A program made the translations under genes and the position numbers. From positions 558,001 to 622,000 of the forward strand of contig NZ_LNQS01000001.1 in the NCBI RefSeq assembly GCF_001513785.1: a DNA stretch of 64,000 nucleotides, in the 5' to 3' direction. This document shows positions 1 through 11,100 of this stretch, one piece after another (position 1 is the stretch's first letter; every line of letters begins with the position of its first letter). This stretch comes from Rheinheimera sp. EpRS3. Lineage in GTDB: Bacteria > Pseudomonadota > Gammaproteobacteria > Enterobacterales > Alteromonadaceae. The notes beneath the pieces are model-generated. The model saw only the letters and a program-made list of their open reading frames with translations, was not told where the DNA came from and searched no databases.

Positions 1-2695
1 TAAAACTTGCCACAACGCATTCACTGATGTCCGGATGAGTCGACAGCAGTTGCTCAATTTCACCCAGCTCTACGCGATAGCCGCGGATCTTCACTTGAAA
101 ATCTTTACGTCCCAGATAAAACAGCTGATCGTCCTGGTAGTAACCCAAATCGCCGCTGAGGTAGGCTTTGCCCGCTTGCGGCAATTGGACGAATTTTTCT
201 GCTGTCAACGCTATCTGATTCAGATAGCCAAGCGCCAAGCCCGGGCCACTTATTGCTATTTCGCCAACACAGCCAGGGCTAAGTAATTGCAAATGTTGAT
301 TGACGATATACAAGGCGCTGTTATCAATAGCACGGCCGATAGGCAAGGCGGTGTTGTTTACCCGGTACTGACTTAATTCGGTACGGCTGGTAATCACAGT
401 GGTTTCAGTGGGGCCGTAAGTGTTGTACAACGCTGGATTTAACTGATACTGCAGACAATATTGTTGCCACTTTTTGAGTACACCGGGCAATGCTTCTTCA
501 CCGCCGATAATAACGCTCCTGATCTGTGGGCTCAATTTCACCTGCTCTTCTTCGAGCATGGTCACCAAATGCATCCAGTAGGCGGTAGGCAGGTTCAGTA
601 TGGAGATCTGCTGTTGCTGTAAAAATTGGTTAAAACTGGCCGCCGAGCCAAGCACGTTATCATCTCTTATCACCAGACTGGCCTGACTAAATAACGTCGG
701 ATAAATTTCTTCAATAGCCGTATCAAAGCTAACCGAGGCAAACTGCAGCGCATGATCGCTAGGCTGTAGATGGTAATACTGAGCTGCAGATAAGGCGTAG
801 TGACATAAAGCACCGCGTGATACTGCAACACCTTTGGGCGTGCCGGTAGATCCGGATGTATAGATCACATAGGCTTCAAGTTGATTGTCAAAAATATGCT
901 CTGAGCTGGGGGCCGCGCTTAGTGGCCCATCTAGCAGAGAATCTGTTGACCAAACCGGCACTTGATCTGCCTCGGTGCTGCTTTCACTGATAATTAATAC
1001 CACAGCGGCATCTTGTAAAATAAATTGTTGCCGTTCCAGTGGCATGGCGGGATCAATGGGTACGTAGCTGGCGCCAGCTTGTAAGCAAGCCAGGCTGGCA
1101 ATAATAAACTCAGCTGAGCGGGTTAACCGTAACGCTACCCGTTGCCCCGGGCCAATATTCTGAGCCTGTAAGTTTTTTCGCAGTGTTTCGACATACCGGG
1201 CCAACTGCAAATAGCTAAACTGCCGTTTGCCATCGACAAGCGCCAACCGATCTGAGGCGGTTGTTAATTGGTGTAGCTGTGATGACAAATGTTGCTGGAT
1301 TAACTCTGGCTTGCATGGGCCTTTGGCAATCCGCTCCAGCTGTTCGCGCCGGGCATCCGTGAGTAAATTCAGTTCCGACAACGGTGTTGTTGCCTGTGTC
1401 ATGCACAGCAACATTAACTCGTGGTAATAATTCAGTAATAGCTGCACCTCAGTGTGATCATAATGCAGGTTGTCGTAGCTGGCCCAGATGCTGATGGTGT
1501 CTTTGACACTGATATACAGCGTTAAAGGATAGTGGCTCTGTTCAACACCTTGCTGTTGTTGCATAACCACAGAGCGGTTGTTATCACCGGTGATTATTTT
1601 TTTCGGATAGTTCTGAAATATAAACAAGGTAGAGAACAAAGGTTCAGTAACCGCAATGTTGATACCTGCTTTGATTTGCTCAAGCGAAACAAATGCATGC
1701 TCCCGGCCTTCTGCCAATTGCTGTTGCAACTGCTGTAACCAGTTAATAAAACTTAATCCGGGTACCGATTTAATCGCAGTTGGCACTGCATTGCTAAAGA
1801 ATCCGGCAGTACGCTCGATACTGTCAATTTCTGCCGGCCGGCCTGATACTACTGCGCCAATAATGCTATGTGTCTGGTTACTCGCAAGGTTGTTCAGATA
1901 ACCAAACACACCTAACATAAAAGCGTTTAACGTCATGCCATTTTGGCGGCAGAACAGCTGTATTTTTTGGCTATTTTCAACGTTAATCTGTTGACGCAAT
2001 ACCGTTTGCTCATGGTTGCTGCTGTTGCTTTGGGTAGCTTGCTGCTTTAAATGTAATGGCGGTGTCGGATCACAGTCTTGCAACTGCTGTTGCCAGTATT
2101 GCAAAGAGGCGGCATGATCGCGTGCCAGCAGCCATTTTACGTATTCTTTGTAGTCACCGGCTGGTGGCAGAGCCAGAGGGTCTGCAGTTAATAGCTGATG
2201 TAAAATCGCTTCAACCTCATTGCTGATCAGCGCCATCGACCAGCCATCAAGTTGCAGATGAGTAAAACTGAAGACTAGTTCAGCGCTGCCATCGGGCAGT
2301 TTAAAATAATCTATTTGCAACGGTGGTTGCTGGTCGAGTTGGAGTTCATATTGCCGCGCACGCAATGACAACTCTTTGATACATTGACGGCAATCGTCGT
2401 AATTCAGATGACTAAGATCGTGCTCTTGCCAGTGCAGAGGTGCATGCTTGAGAACGATCTGAAACGGCTGGGATTTGTCCTGCCAGCTGTATATTGACCG
2501 TAACACCGGGTGACGATTGACGACATGTTGCCATGCTTGTTTTAGATTGGCTAAACACAAGGTTTTATCGACAGTAAATTTCAGCTGTTCGCGGTAACTC
2601 AGGTCACCTTTGTTTGCATTTAGCAAATAAAACAGCAATCCTGACTGGGTCGGTGACAAAGGATAAATAGCCGCGATGTTTTCTGTAGACTTCAT
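1..2695 (-). CDS. Nonribosomal peptide synthetase, C-A module (partial, runs off left edge)
   Basis: NRPS elongation module, incomplete: translation from the ATG at 2695 is open to base 1 (about 898 residues). A condensation domain comes first (it starts YPLSPTQSGLLF; the active-site segment reads THLQLDGWS, so the first His of HHxxxDG is Thr while the catalytic second His and the Asp remain). An adenylation domain follows with A3 YTSGSTGTPKG (about 822-870), A5 NTYGPTETT (about 395-430), A7 YLSGDLG and A8 KIRGYRVELGEIE. The end of the A domain, its lysine motif and any PCP or release domain lie outside the window. Pocket residues read DTENIGTVI (tenth residue not seen); the acidic residue at position 239 hints at a basic or polar substrate, but I cannot assign it. 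An AGGA Shine-Dalgarno about 8 bases upstream supports the start. It lies 34 bp after the other leftward NRPS gene, so they are probably co-transcribed and this module acts next. Confidence 0.93.
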   Translation of the reverse strand, partial: MKSTENIAAIYPLSPTQSGLLFYLLNANKGDLSYREQLKFTVDKTLCLANLKQAWQHVVNRHPVLRSIYSWQDKSQPFQIVLKHAPLHWQEHDLSHLNYDDCRQCIKELSLRARQYELQLDQQPPLQIDYFKLPDGSAELVFSFTHLQLDGWSMALISNEVEAILHQLLTADPLALPPAGDYKEYVKWLLARDHAASLQYWQQQLQDCDPTPPLHLKQQATQSNSSNHEQTVLRQQINVENSQKIQLFCRQNGMTLNAFMLGVFGYLNNLASNQTHSIIGAVVSGRPAEIDSIERTAGFFSNAVPTAIKSVPGLSFINWLQQLQQQLAEGREHAFVSLEQIKAGINIAVTEPLFSTLFIFQNYPKKIITGDNNRSVVMQQQQGVEQSHYPLTLYISVKDTISIWASYDNLHYDHTEVQLLLNYYHELMLLCMTQATTPLSELNLLTDARREQLERIAKGPCKPELIQQHLSSQLHQLTTASDRLALVDGKRQFSYLQLARYVETLRKNLQAQNIGPGQRVALRLTRSAEFIIASLACLQAGASYVPIDPAMPLERQQFILQDAAVVLIISESSTEADQVPVWSTDSLLDGPLSAAPSSEHIFDNQLEAYVIYTSGSTGTPKGVAVSRGALCHYALSAAQYYHLQPSDHALQFASVSFDTAIEEIYPTLFSQASLVIRDDNVLGSAASFNQFLQQQQISILNLPTAYWMHLVTMLEEEQVKLSPQIRSVIIGGEEALPGVLKKWQQYCLQYQLNPALYNTYGPTETTVITSRTELSQYRVNNTALPIGRAIDNSALYIVNQHLQLLSPGCVGEIAISGPGLALGYLNQIALTAEKFVQLPQAGKAYLSGDLGYYQDDQLFYLGRKDFQVKIRGYRVELGEIEQLLSTHPDISECVVASF

Positions 2696-2729
2696 GTCAT
2701 TGGTCCTGGTTATTATTTTTATTCTTATA

Positions 2730-5700
2730 TCAACGGGCTGAAAACTCTTTTAATATGGCTGTCAGGTCGTTGTTGTCGCCATCTCCTGTCAGCAACATGT
2801 CGATCCCGTCGACTTGTATCTCAGTGACGTTTCCAGTCAAAGGTGTAAGGAGCTGGGGTAAGTGAGTCGTCAGATCTTCAATAGTCTGATGGCTAAATAA
2901 CAGTTTGTTATTCATGTCATAGCCTTGCTCACGCAAGAAACGCACAATTTTGACTGCGGAAATAGAATCTCCTCCGAGGGCAAAAAAATTGTCCGTAATA
3001 CCAATATCGGTTTGGCCGGTAAGTTTGTGCCACAACTCAACCAGCTGACATTGCAGGTCAGTTTTAGGTGCTACATGACTATGACGGTGTTGGTTCAACG
3101 CTAATGCTGCCAGGGCTTTTCGATCAATTTTCCCGCTTGGTGTCAATGGAAATTGCGGCAACATGACCAAGCGCTCTGGCAGCATATAAGCTGGTAGTTG
3201 CTGCCTGAGCTGCAACAGTAATTGCAGTTCGTTATCCTGAGTATCGGGCTGTTTTGAGCAGTAATAGCTAACCAGTGTGGAACCCGCGCTGTGTTTATGC
3301 AGCACTGTTGCAACTTGTTTAATATTCGGCAGCGTCAGCATTACAGCGTCAATTTCTGTCAGCTCTATTCTAAAACCACGTAGTTTGATTTGCTCATCAG
3401 TACGGCCGAGGCACTGCAACTGGCCATCAGAAGTAAGACGGCCTAAATCGCCGGTCAGATATACCCGTTTTTCACCCTCAGCCGTTTTAATCCTGATAAA
3501 ACGGCTTAGTGTTAATTCGGGTTGACCGTAGTAGCCTGAACTGACACCATCTCCTGCAATCGCGATCTCGCCGGTTTGGCCAAATGCACATAGTTGCTGG
3601 TTCGGTGTGAGTACGTAGATCTCAGTATTAGCGATCGGCCGGCCAATAGTGATCTTGCTTTGTGCCGTGTTATTTACTGCAGCCATGCTAGACCATACGG
3701 TGGTTTCGGTTGGCCCATACATATTCCACAGTGCGGCTGTTTTTTGTGTCAGTTGGGTAGCCAATTGTGCTGGCAATATTTCACCGCCGCTTAGCGCTTT
3801 TAAGCCTGGCTGACCTTTCCAGCCTGCATCAAGCACACTTTGCCAGCCAGCAGGTGTGGCTTGCATCAGACTGATATCCCCTTGTTCCAACCGTTGGCAC
3901 AAACTAAAGCCGTCTCTTTGTTCCTGGGCTGCAATAACCAGGCAAGCGCCGCTAATCAGTGGTAAAAAGAGCTCCAGAACTGAGATATCAAACGAAATCG
4001 GAGTTACTGCAAGCAGTTTATCCTGGCTGGTAATGCCGGGCTGTTTTTGCATCGACAGTAGAAAATTCACGACATTGCAGTGTTGTATTGCTATGCCTTT
4101 CGGTTGACCTGTAGAGCCTGAGGTAAAAATCAGATAAGCCGTTGCTGCTGCGCCTAAATGGGTGGCTGCTGGTCTTGACGTTTGTGCGTGCTGTAATAAG
4201 GTTTCAGGCGAAAAGCTATGTTTGGCGCCTAATTCTGTTGCTGATTCGATAGTGTCACTAATTAACAATGTGCAATTAGCCCGCTGATAAATATATTTTA
4301 ACCGCTGCAGCGGGTACGCTGGATCAAGGGGTACATAGGCCGCTTCAAGTTTCATTAACGCCAGCATAGTGCAGACCATCAGCGCAGAGCGTTCAAGCAT
4401 AATGCCGACGTGATCACCTGATTTCACTCCGTGATGAGCTAATGATATTGCTATACGTTCGCTGTACAGTTCCAATTGACGATAAGTCAGGCACTGCTCT
4501 GCTTCTATGGCAATATTGTCAGGTGTCGCTTCGGCTTGTTGCGTAATAAGTTGATCTAAACGCAGACTCTTCGGATAGTCGAACATTGTCGCGTTATACT
4601 GTTTTAGCCGGGCAGAGTCCCGCTCAGTAACAAGGCTGATTTGAGCCAGGTCAGTTGCTGGTGCCAAAATAAAAGTATGCAGAAACTGGCAGAATGCCTG
4701 AGCCAGTTGTTCGATGCTACTGGGCAGAAATAAATCTGTTTTGTAGTCAAAATTAAATGCAATATGCTGATTGCTGACACTGGCGTGAACCGTCAGATCA
4801 TACTTGGTTGTATTTCTACTAATTGTTAGCGCGGTTGCGCTGTCTTGTTTGCTATCCGTATTCTGTTGCCCCTGCATATGCATGGAAAATAATATTTGAA
4901 ACAAAGGGCTATACAGTGGGCTGCGTTCAGGTTTTAGTTTCTCTAACAGGGTTTCAAACGGCACAGACTGCCAGTCGAGTAAATTCAGGCTGAGCTGACG
5001 AGCTTGTTTCATCACGTCTAGTCCCGTCATACCGGCAGTAAACTGGCTACGCAATACGGACAGGTTAAGGAAACAGCCAACCACCTGTTTAAACTTGTCT
5101 TGAGGCCGCAAAATACTTGGTGTGCCGAGAACTATGTCATCACTACGAGTCCAGATGCTGAGAAAAGCAGACAGTGCCCCCTGAAACAGCATAAAAGGTG
5201 TCAATTGCTGTTGTTGGCATAATGCAAAAGCGGCTGCTGCTAAATCTGGCTCCAGGTCGATTTTATATTGAGCCGCGGCATTACTGGTAAGTGGGCTGTA
5301 GGGAAAATCCAGTGGCAGACTGTGCAGCGCTGGAGCGTCGGTAAGTAATTGCACATAGGCAGCCAGATGTTGCTTAAATGCATAGGAACGTAAATACGCC
5401 TGCTGCCAATATACATAATCAGCGTATTGCACCGGCGCTGCGGTTTGCAGTACGTTGTTTTCGGCCAATAACTCTTCAAGTATTTGGGTTACCGAACTTT
5501 CATCTACAGCAATGTGGTGAATATTAAGGTAAATAACGGCATGCTGTTGCGGCAAACGGAAAAGGATCGCCCGCAGTGGCAGATCTTCGGCCAGATTGAA
5601 TGCTTGTTGATTATCCAGCGCTATTCTGGCTTGAGCCTGAGCGATGGCGTTTTGGTAAGGCAGATATGTCAGATCTTCAACACTGAGCTGCAATTTGTCA

Positions 5701-6110
5701 GGGCTATCTACTCTCTGATAAAGCTGACCTTCTTTCTCTGTAAAGACACAACGCAGCACATAGTGCCGTTCGACCAATTTTTTTAGCCGCTCTGTCAATG
5801 TTAACAGATCTACTGAACGCGGCAGCAACAGTGCGACAGGGATATGAAACTCAGTACTGCCATGTTCTAACTGATCAATGGTCCAGATACGTTGTTGACT
5901 GGTTGATACTGGCAGGGGCTTGCAGTAATCCGGCATATTTGCAGCTTGTTGCTGCAGATAGTGAAGAATAGCATCCTTGTGCTCCGATAACTGAGCCAAA
6001 AGCCCCCTGTTGGGTTGGGATTGGTAAGCCCGGTAGCCCAATTTTCCATTTTCCAGAAACAATTCAATATCATGCTGTTCTGCTTTGCCGATCAGATGCT
6101 CAATATTCAT
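2730..6110 (-). CDS. Nonribosomal peptide synthetase, TubC docking domain-C-A-PCP, predicted Gly module
   Basis: Single-module NRPS of 1126 residues from the ATG at 6110 (a GTG three codons upstream is possible). Residues 1 to about 55 match the TubC N-terminal docking fold seen in hybrid and NRPS megasynthases, so the protein should receive its chain from a separate upstream synthetase. The C domain carries HHIAVDE, in which the Gly of HHxxxDG is Glu but the catalytic His and Asp are kept. The A domain has FTSGSTGQPKG, NMYGPTETT, YLTGDLG, KLRGFRIELTEID and SGKIDR. Its pocket code reads DILQLGMVWK, very close to known glycine codes (DILQLGxxWK). The PCP has LGGDS, and a tail of about 40 residues follows with no thioesterase. 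The natural upstream partner is the divergently encoded ten-module protein, which begins with an A domain and ends on a PCP; this order is inferred. The module to the left continues the line. Confidence 0.95.
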   Translation of the reverse strand: MNIEHLIGKAEQHDIELFLENGKLGYRAYQSQPNRGLLAQLSEHKDAILHYLQQQAANMPDYCKPLPVSTSQQRIWTIDQLEHGSTEFHIPVALLLPRSVDLLTLTERLKKLVERHYVLRCVFTEKEGQLYQRVDSPDKLQLSVEDLTYLPYQNAIAQAQARIALDNQQAFNLAEDLPLRAILFRLPQQHAVIYLNIHHIAVDESSVTQILEELLAENNVLQTAAPVQYADYVYWQQAYLRSYAFKQHLAAYVQLLTDAPALHSLPLDFPYSPLTSNAAAQYKIDLEPDLAAAAFALCQQQQLTPFMLFQGALSAFLSIWTRSDDIVLGTPSILRPQDKFKQVVGCFLNLSVLRSQFTAGMTGLDVMKQARQLSLNLLDWQSVPFETLLEKLKPERSPLYSPLFQILFSMHMQGQQNTDSKQDSATALTISRNTTKYDLTVHASVSNQHIAFNFDYKTDLFLPSSIEQLAQAFCQFLHTFILAPATDLAQISLVTERDSARLKQYNATMFDYPKSLRLDQLITQQAEATPDNIAIEAEQCLTYRQLELYSERIAISLAHHGVKSGDHVGIMLERSALMVCTMLALMKLEAAYVPLDPAYPLQRLKYIYQRANCTLLISDTIESATELGAKHSFSPETLLQHAQTSRPAATHLGAAATAYLIFTSGSTGQPKGIAIQHCNVVNFLLSMQKQPGITSQDKLLAVTPISFDISVLELFLPLISGACLVIAAQEQRDGFSLCQRLEQGDISLMQATPAGWQSVLDAGWKGQPGLKALSGGEILPAQLATQLTQKTAALWNMYGPTETTVWSSMAAVNNTAQSKITIGRPIANTEIYVLTPNQQLCAFGQTGEIAIAGDGVSSGYYGQPELTLSRFIRIKTAEGEKRVYLTGDLGRLTSDGQLQCLGRTDEQIKLRGFRIELTEIDAVMLTLPNIKQVATVLHKHSAGSTLVSYYCSKQPDTQDNELQLLLQLRQQLPAYMLPERLVMLPQFPLTPSGKIDRKALAALALNQHRHSHVAPKTDLQCQLVELWHKLTGQTDIGITDNFFALGGDSISAVKIVRFLREQGYDMNNKLLFSHQTIEDLTTHLPQLLTPLTGNVTEIQVDGIDMLLTGDGDNNDLTAILKEFSAR

Positions 6111-6429
6111 AGTAATCACTTACTGCAGTACTTACGTACCGTGTGCTCCCTGTCTGCTGATACTTTTGTGTCAAAATAGAAACAAAAAGTGAGTTGTTAC
6201 TCTAATTTGTATTTGTTTTTATATTTTAGGTTGGAGACTTTAACTAAAATAATTTCATAGTCAACAAATGTTAATCGGTACATTAAATTTAACTTTTTGT
6301 TGCTGTAAGTGGTGCTTTACGGTTTTTGTGTTCTCTTGCATTTAACTTGTGGATTGAAAAAATTGCTGTATTAGCTGATGATGTGAGGATAATAACAACT
6401 ATAAAATAGTATTATAAAAGGATTTATTT
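6111..6429. promoter_or_regulatory. Divergent NRPS promoter region
   Basis: A/T-rich stretch of about 320 bp between the leftward and rightward NRPS genes, with no plausible gene. It must hold both promoters. On the + strand, TTGCTG at 6363-6368 and GATAAT at 6388-6393 are a weak pair (19 bp spacing). AAAAGGA at about 6416-6422 is a good ribosome binding site for the GTG start at 6430. I see no clear inverted repeat or known operator. Confidence 0.5.
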
Positions 6430-8190
6430 GTGATTAATGAAACAAAATCAGCTATTTACTCTGCATTTTTGGCGTCTTCAGCTACCTTCCCGACGAGTAT
6501 CGCAATTGTATCTGAAACAGAAATGGTAAGTTACGAAAAATTAACTAAAGAGGTTGATTTTTGTGCCGTTAAACTTGCCAGATTCGGCGTCAAGCCGGGG
6601 GATGCCGTTGGCGTGCTATTGGAGAAATCTGCTCGGTACCTAACTGTTTATCTGGCAGTGTGTAAGTTAAACGCGATATTTGTTCCGTTAGATCCCCAAG
6701 CACCTACTGAGCGCACCCGCTATATGGTCGAAGATACTGGCCTGGTATTACTGGTGACCGACGAGGTAAAACAGTATGCGGAACTCTTTAGTGTCAGTTG
6801 TACTAACCTGTTTGATGATTTTTATCTTTTTGATTTTAATGTAAATTATAAAAATTATGTTGTTGATGGCTATATTATTTACACCTCAGGTAGTACAGGG
6901 CAACCAAAAGGTGTGCTGGTAACTAACCAAGCGCTAGCAGCTCACCTGAAACAAGTGTCTACCCATTTTTCGTTATCTGCCACCGATATCCTGTTGCATA
7001 TTAATGCTTTTACGTTTGATGCTGCGCTGGAACTACTGTGGCTTAGCTTGATGCATGGTTGTTGTTTACATTTAAAACAAATTAAGCAGCTTAGCATTTC
7101 TGAGTTTTATCGCTATACCCTCAAGCACCAGATCACGGCAACAGATGTACCGCCTGCTTATCTGATGCTGTTACTTGAGGGGACTACAGCTAAAACGTAT
7201 TGGCATAACAGTACGCTACATACAGTGGTTGTTGGTGGCGATGTGTTACCGCGGCAGGTCATCGAGCGGTGGCAGGAATACAAGTTATTTGGTCGTTGCC
7301 GCTTATTTAACGCCTATGGTCCGACAGAAACGGTGATCTCGGCCTGCTATCATCTCTTGAGTGTCGCAGATTTACAGGGAACGTCTGTGGCAATAGGCAA
7401 AGTGCTCGCCCCGCGGTTGTATAAAGTTGAGCCGGTAGAGGGGTTTGCTGCGCATGAAGGTGAATTGCATATTGGTGGTAGTTGTCTGGCCGAAGGGTAT
7501 ATCAACAATCCAGAACAAACTGCTGAAGCTTTTTATCAGAACGAGCAGGGGCGTTGGTATCGCACCGGAGACATTGTAACCCGCGATGCGTCCGGACTGC
7601 TGCGATTTGTCTGCCGGCGTGACCAGCAGGTAAAAGTGAGGGGATTCAGGGTTGAACTCAGTGAGGTTGAAAATCAGCTCAATGCACATCCTGCGGTTGC
7701 CGAGGCGGTGGTTGTTAAACTGGCTGAACAGGATAGCCTGGTCGCTTTTATGCGGGCGGCCGGTAATTTGCAGCCTGGATGGTCTGAGCTTAGTGATTGG
7801 TTAGCGTCGAAGTTACCCCGTTTTATGGTGCCTTCAAACGGCTGCTGGTTAGATAGCTTGCCGTTATTAAGTAGTGGTAAAGTGGATCGTCGGCAGCTGT
7901 TGGCTACTAAGCTGTCAGCGTCTGTGCTGGCTGAACAACATTTTGCAGCTACGGCGCTGGAAAGTGAGTTGGCACAGTTATGGCGGGACATACTAAACTC
8001 TGGTCCGATCAGTGTTGTGCATAGTTTTACCGAGTTGGGTGGGCATTCTATTCAGTTAACGCGGATGTTGGCGCGCCTGGCGCAACTGTATGGTGTTGAG
8101 CTGAGTTTTGCGCAGTTTGCCGAACATAGCACTGTGCGTAAACTTGCCATCTGGCTGGCGCAGCAACAGCAACAGCGGCAAGCTGTATTA
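6430..8190 (+). other. NRPS module 1 (A-PCP, loading)
   Basis: The A domain has YTSGSTGQPKG, NAYGPTETV, YRTGDIV and KVRGFRVELSEVE; the carrier site is LGGHSIQL. The pocket reads DAEDVGAISK. Acidic residues at positions 239 and 278 suggest a positively charged side chain, but this is inference without a matched reference. There is no preceding condensation domain, so the line starts with a free amino acid and not a fatty acyl group. Boundaries are approximate. Confidence 0.8.
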
Positions 8191-11100
8191 CAGCCGATGC
8201 CGTTGCCGCAGCGGTTTGCACCGTCGGCAGGCCAGCAACGGATGTGGCTGAGCAACAGTTTGTCTTCGCAACAAGAAACGAATACTGTGCAGTCGGTGAT
8301 CTATTTTAGTGACTCATTGCAAGTCACGGCGTTGCAACAAGCGCTGACCAGCTTAGTTCAGGTACAGCCTCAATTGCGCACCCGTTTTATTATGGACGCT
8401 GCAAGCAATAATTTATGGCAGGAAACCCTGCCTGCGCCTGCGGACATACTAAGTCTGCAGGACTGGTCCACAACTGAGAGTGCCAGCGCGCAGCTAAACG
8501 ATTACATACTGGCAAAAAGTCGCCGGTGTTTTGATCTTGCAGCTGGTACTCTGTTTGATGCTGAGCTGGTTTGTTTGCCAAAGCAGCGGGTATTGATCCT
8601 GACCTGCCATCACATTATTACTGATGGTTGGAGTATGGATTTGCTGCTGGAGCAACTGGCGGCGTTTTATAATCAGTATTGTGGTGGCGCTAAAGCAGCG
8701 TTAGACACAAGCTGGCATTACGCGAATTATGTACAGTGGCAGCATCAGTGGCTGCATTCAGACGCGGCTGAGCGTCAGCGCAAGTTTTGGCAACAGCAAT
8801 TACAAGGTGCCCCGTCACTACATAGTTTAACTACCGATTATGCCCGGCCGCAGCGCCAGAGTTTTGCCGGCAGTCAGCTGCAGGTGGTGTTGCCTGGCGA
8901 GGTGTCCGAGACCGTCCGGCAACTGTGTCATGAACTGCACGCCAGTTGCTTTAGCCTGCTACAAACCCTGTTTACCGTCTTGATTGCCAGATTCAGTGCC
9001 ACCGATGATGTGGTACTGGGCACGCCGGTGGCAAACCGTCGTCTACCTGAGTTTGAAGAGATAGCCGGCTTTTTCGTCAACAGCCTGCCTCTGCGGTTAC
9101 CGTTGTCAATGCAGCAAAGCTTAGCGGATACGTTACAACGTGCCAGACAATATATACTCGCTGTGCAGGATCATCAGGATTTACCCTTTGACGACATTGT
9201 AGATCTGATAAAGCCAGAACGCAGCTTAAGCTATCATCCGTTGTTCCAACTGATGTTTAGTTTCCGTGATGCTGGCTTTAGTGGTGAGTTGACCCTGTTC
9301 AATGGCGTGAACGCCACGCTGGCCGAAAGTGCCAGTGTAGAAGCAAAATTCGATCTGACATTGGAAGTTGTGTCTACTCCTGCAGGCTTCCAGTGCAATT
9401 GGATCTACGCAACAGAGCTTTTTGACACGGCAACCATACAGGCACTGGCTGACAGTTATTGCTATCTACTGGAAACCTTAACCGAACAATTGCACCGGCC
9501 CCTGGCAGAGTTAGCATTGACATCAAGTGAAAGCTTGGCGGAGCTGGGCCTATTAGGGCAGGTCGCCAACGGCACTGAACTGGGTCAACAGCTGGCAAGG
9601 GTTGCGGAAAAATATGCCGACAAGTTGGCATTACAATTTAACACTGAACAGCTCAGTTACCGCGAGCTGGACCAGCAGTCGTCTCAGCTGGCACATTATT
9701 TGTTAGCTCAGGGAGTGTTGCCAGAGCAAATTATCGCTGTGTGTACTGAACGATCTGCGAGCAGTCTGATTGCTATTTTAGCGGTGCTTAAAACTGGCGC
9801 TGCATACTTGCCAGTCGACCCGGCCTATCCGGATGAGCGCATCGGGCATATGCTCAGTGACAGCGGTTGTCAGTTAGTGCTGACGCAGCAAAAACTGTTG
9901 TCCAGATTACACAACCATAATGCAGTAATCGTGCTGGAGCACATTTGTTTAGCAGATTATCCGCATACCCTGCCGGATATAGTGCTGCAGCCAGAGCAAC
10001 TGGCCTATGTGATCTACACCTCAGGCTCTACCGGTAAACCCAAGGGGACGTTGTTACAGCGTGGTGCTTTGCTGGAACTGGCGTTGTCGCTGCAGTCTCC
10101 GCTGCAACTGAGTCCGCAGTCCCGCGTGCTGCAATATGCCACTGTCAGTTTTGATGCCGCCACTTTCGAGTGGATTATGGCATTTTGCAGCGGCGCATCG
10201 CTGCATGTGTGTGACGAAACCCAGCGTTTGGATATGCTGGCGCTGGAACAAAAACTGTTGCAAGAACATATTACCCATGCGGTGTTGCCGCCTGCACTGC
10301 TGGCGCATTTAAATTGCCGTGACGACTACGCACTGCAGGCGTTGATGGTGGCGGGTGAGGCCTGCAATGAACAACAGGCGTGGCGCTGGGCTGAGCGGTA
10401 TGCGTTGTTTAATGCTTATGGCCCTTCTGAATGTACTATCGCCGTAACTTTAGGACCAATTTTGCCGCAGCAGCGTATTACGTTGGGGCAAGTATTACCG
10501 ACTGCCCGGCTATATGTGCTGGATGACGCCTTGCAACCTTTACCTGTAGGCGCAGTGGGCGAGCTGTATATCGGGGGGCTGGCAGTCGGCCGGGGTTACC
10601 TGAACCGGCCAGAGCTAACCGCACAGAGCTTTATAAACAGTCCATTTAATGCCAGTGAACGTTTGTATAAAACCGGCGATTTGGTGCGCCTGACGCCGCA
10701 GCTGGAACATCAGTTTATTGGCCGCAGAGATCATCAGATAAAACTACGGGGTTACCGGGTAGAGCTGGGAGAAATTGAAGCCTGTCTTAGCAGGTTGCCA
10801 CAAATTCGTGAAGCGGCAGTGCTGTTGCAACAGGACAAAGCGGCACAACCGGCACTGGTTGCATATTATGTGCAACAAGACACTGGTACAGCAGACATGG
10901 CAGTAACAGCGCAGCAGCTGCGTGAGGCATTGGCAGCACAATTGCCAGCCTTTATGGTGCCAGCACACTTTATTGCAATGTCATCGTTACCCCGTAGCGT
11001 CAATGGTAAGCTTGATCGTCAAGCTTTGCCGCTACCAGACTGGCAGCTGACTGATGCGGTGTTTAAGCCAGCGACAACGGCAACTGAGTGCTGTGTGCAG

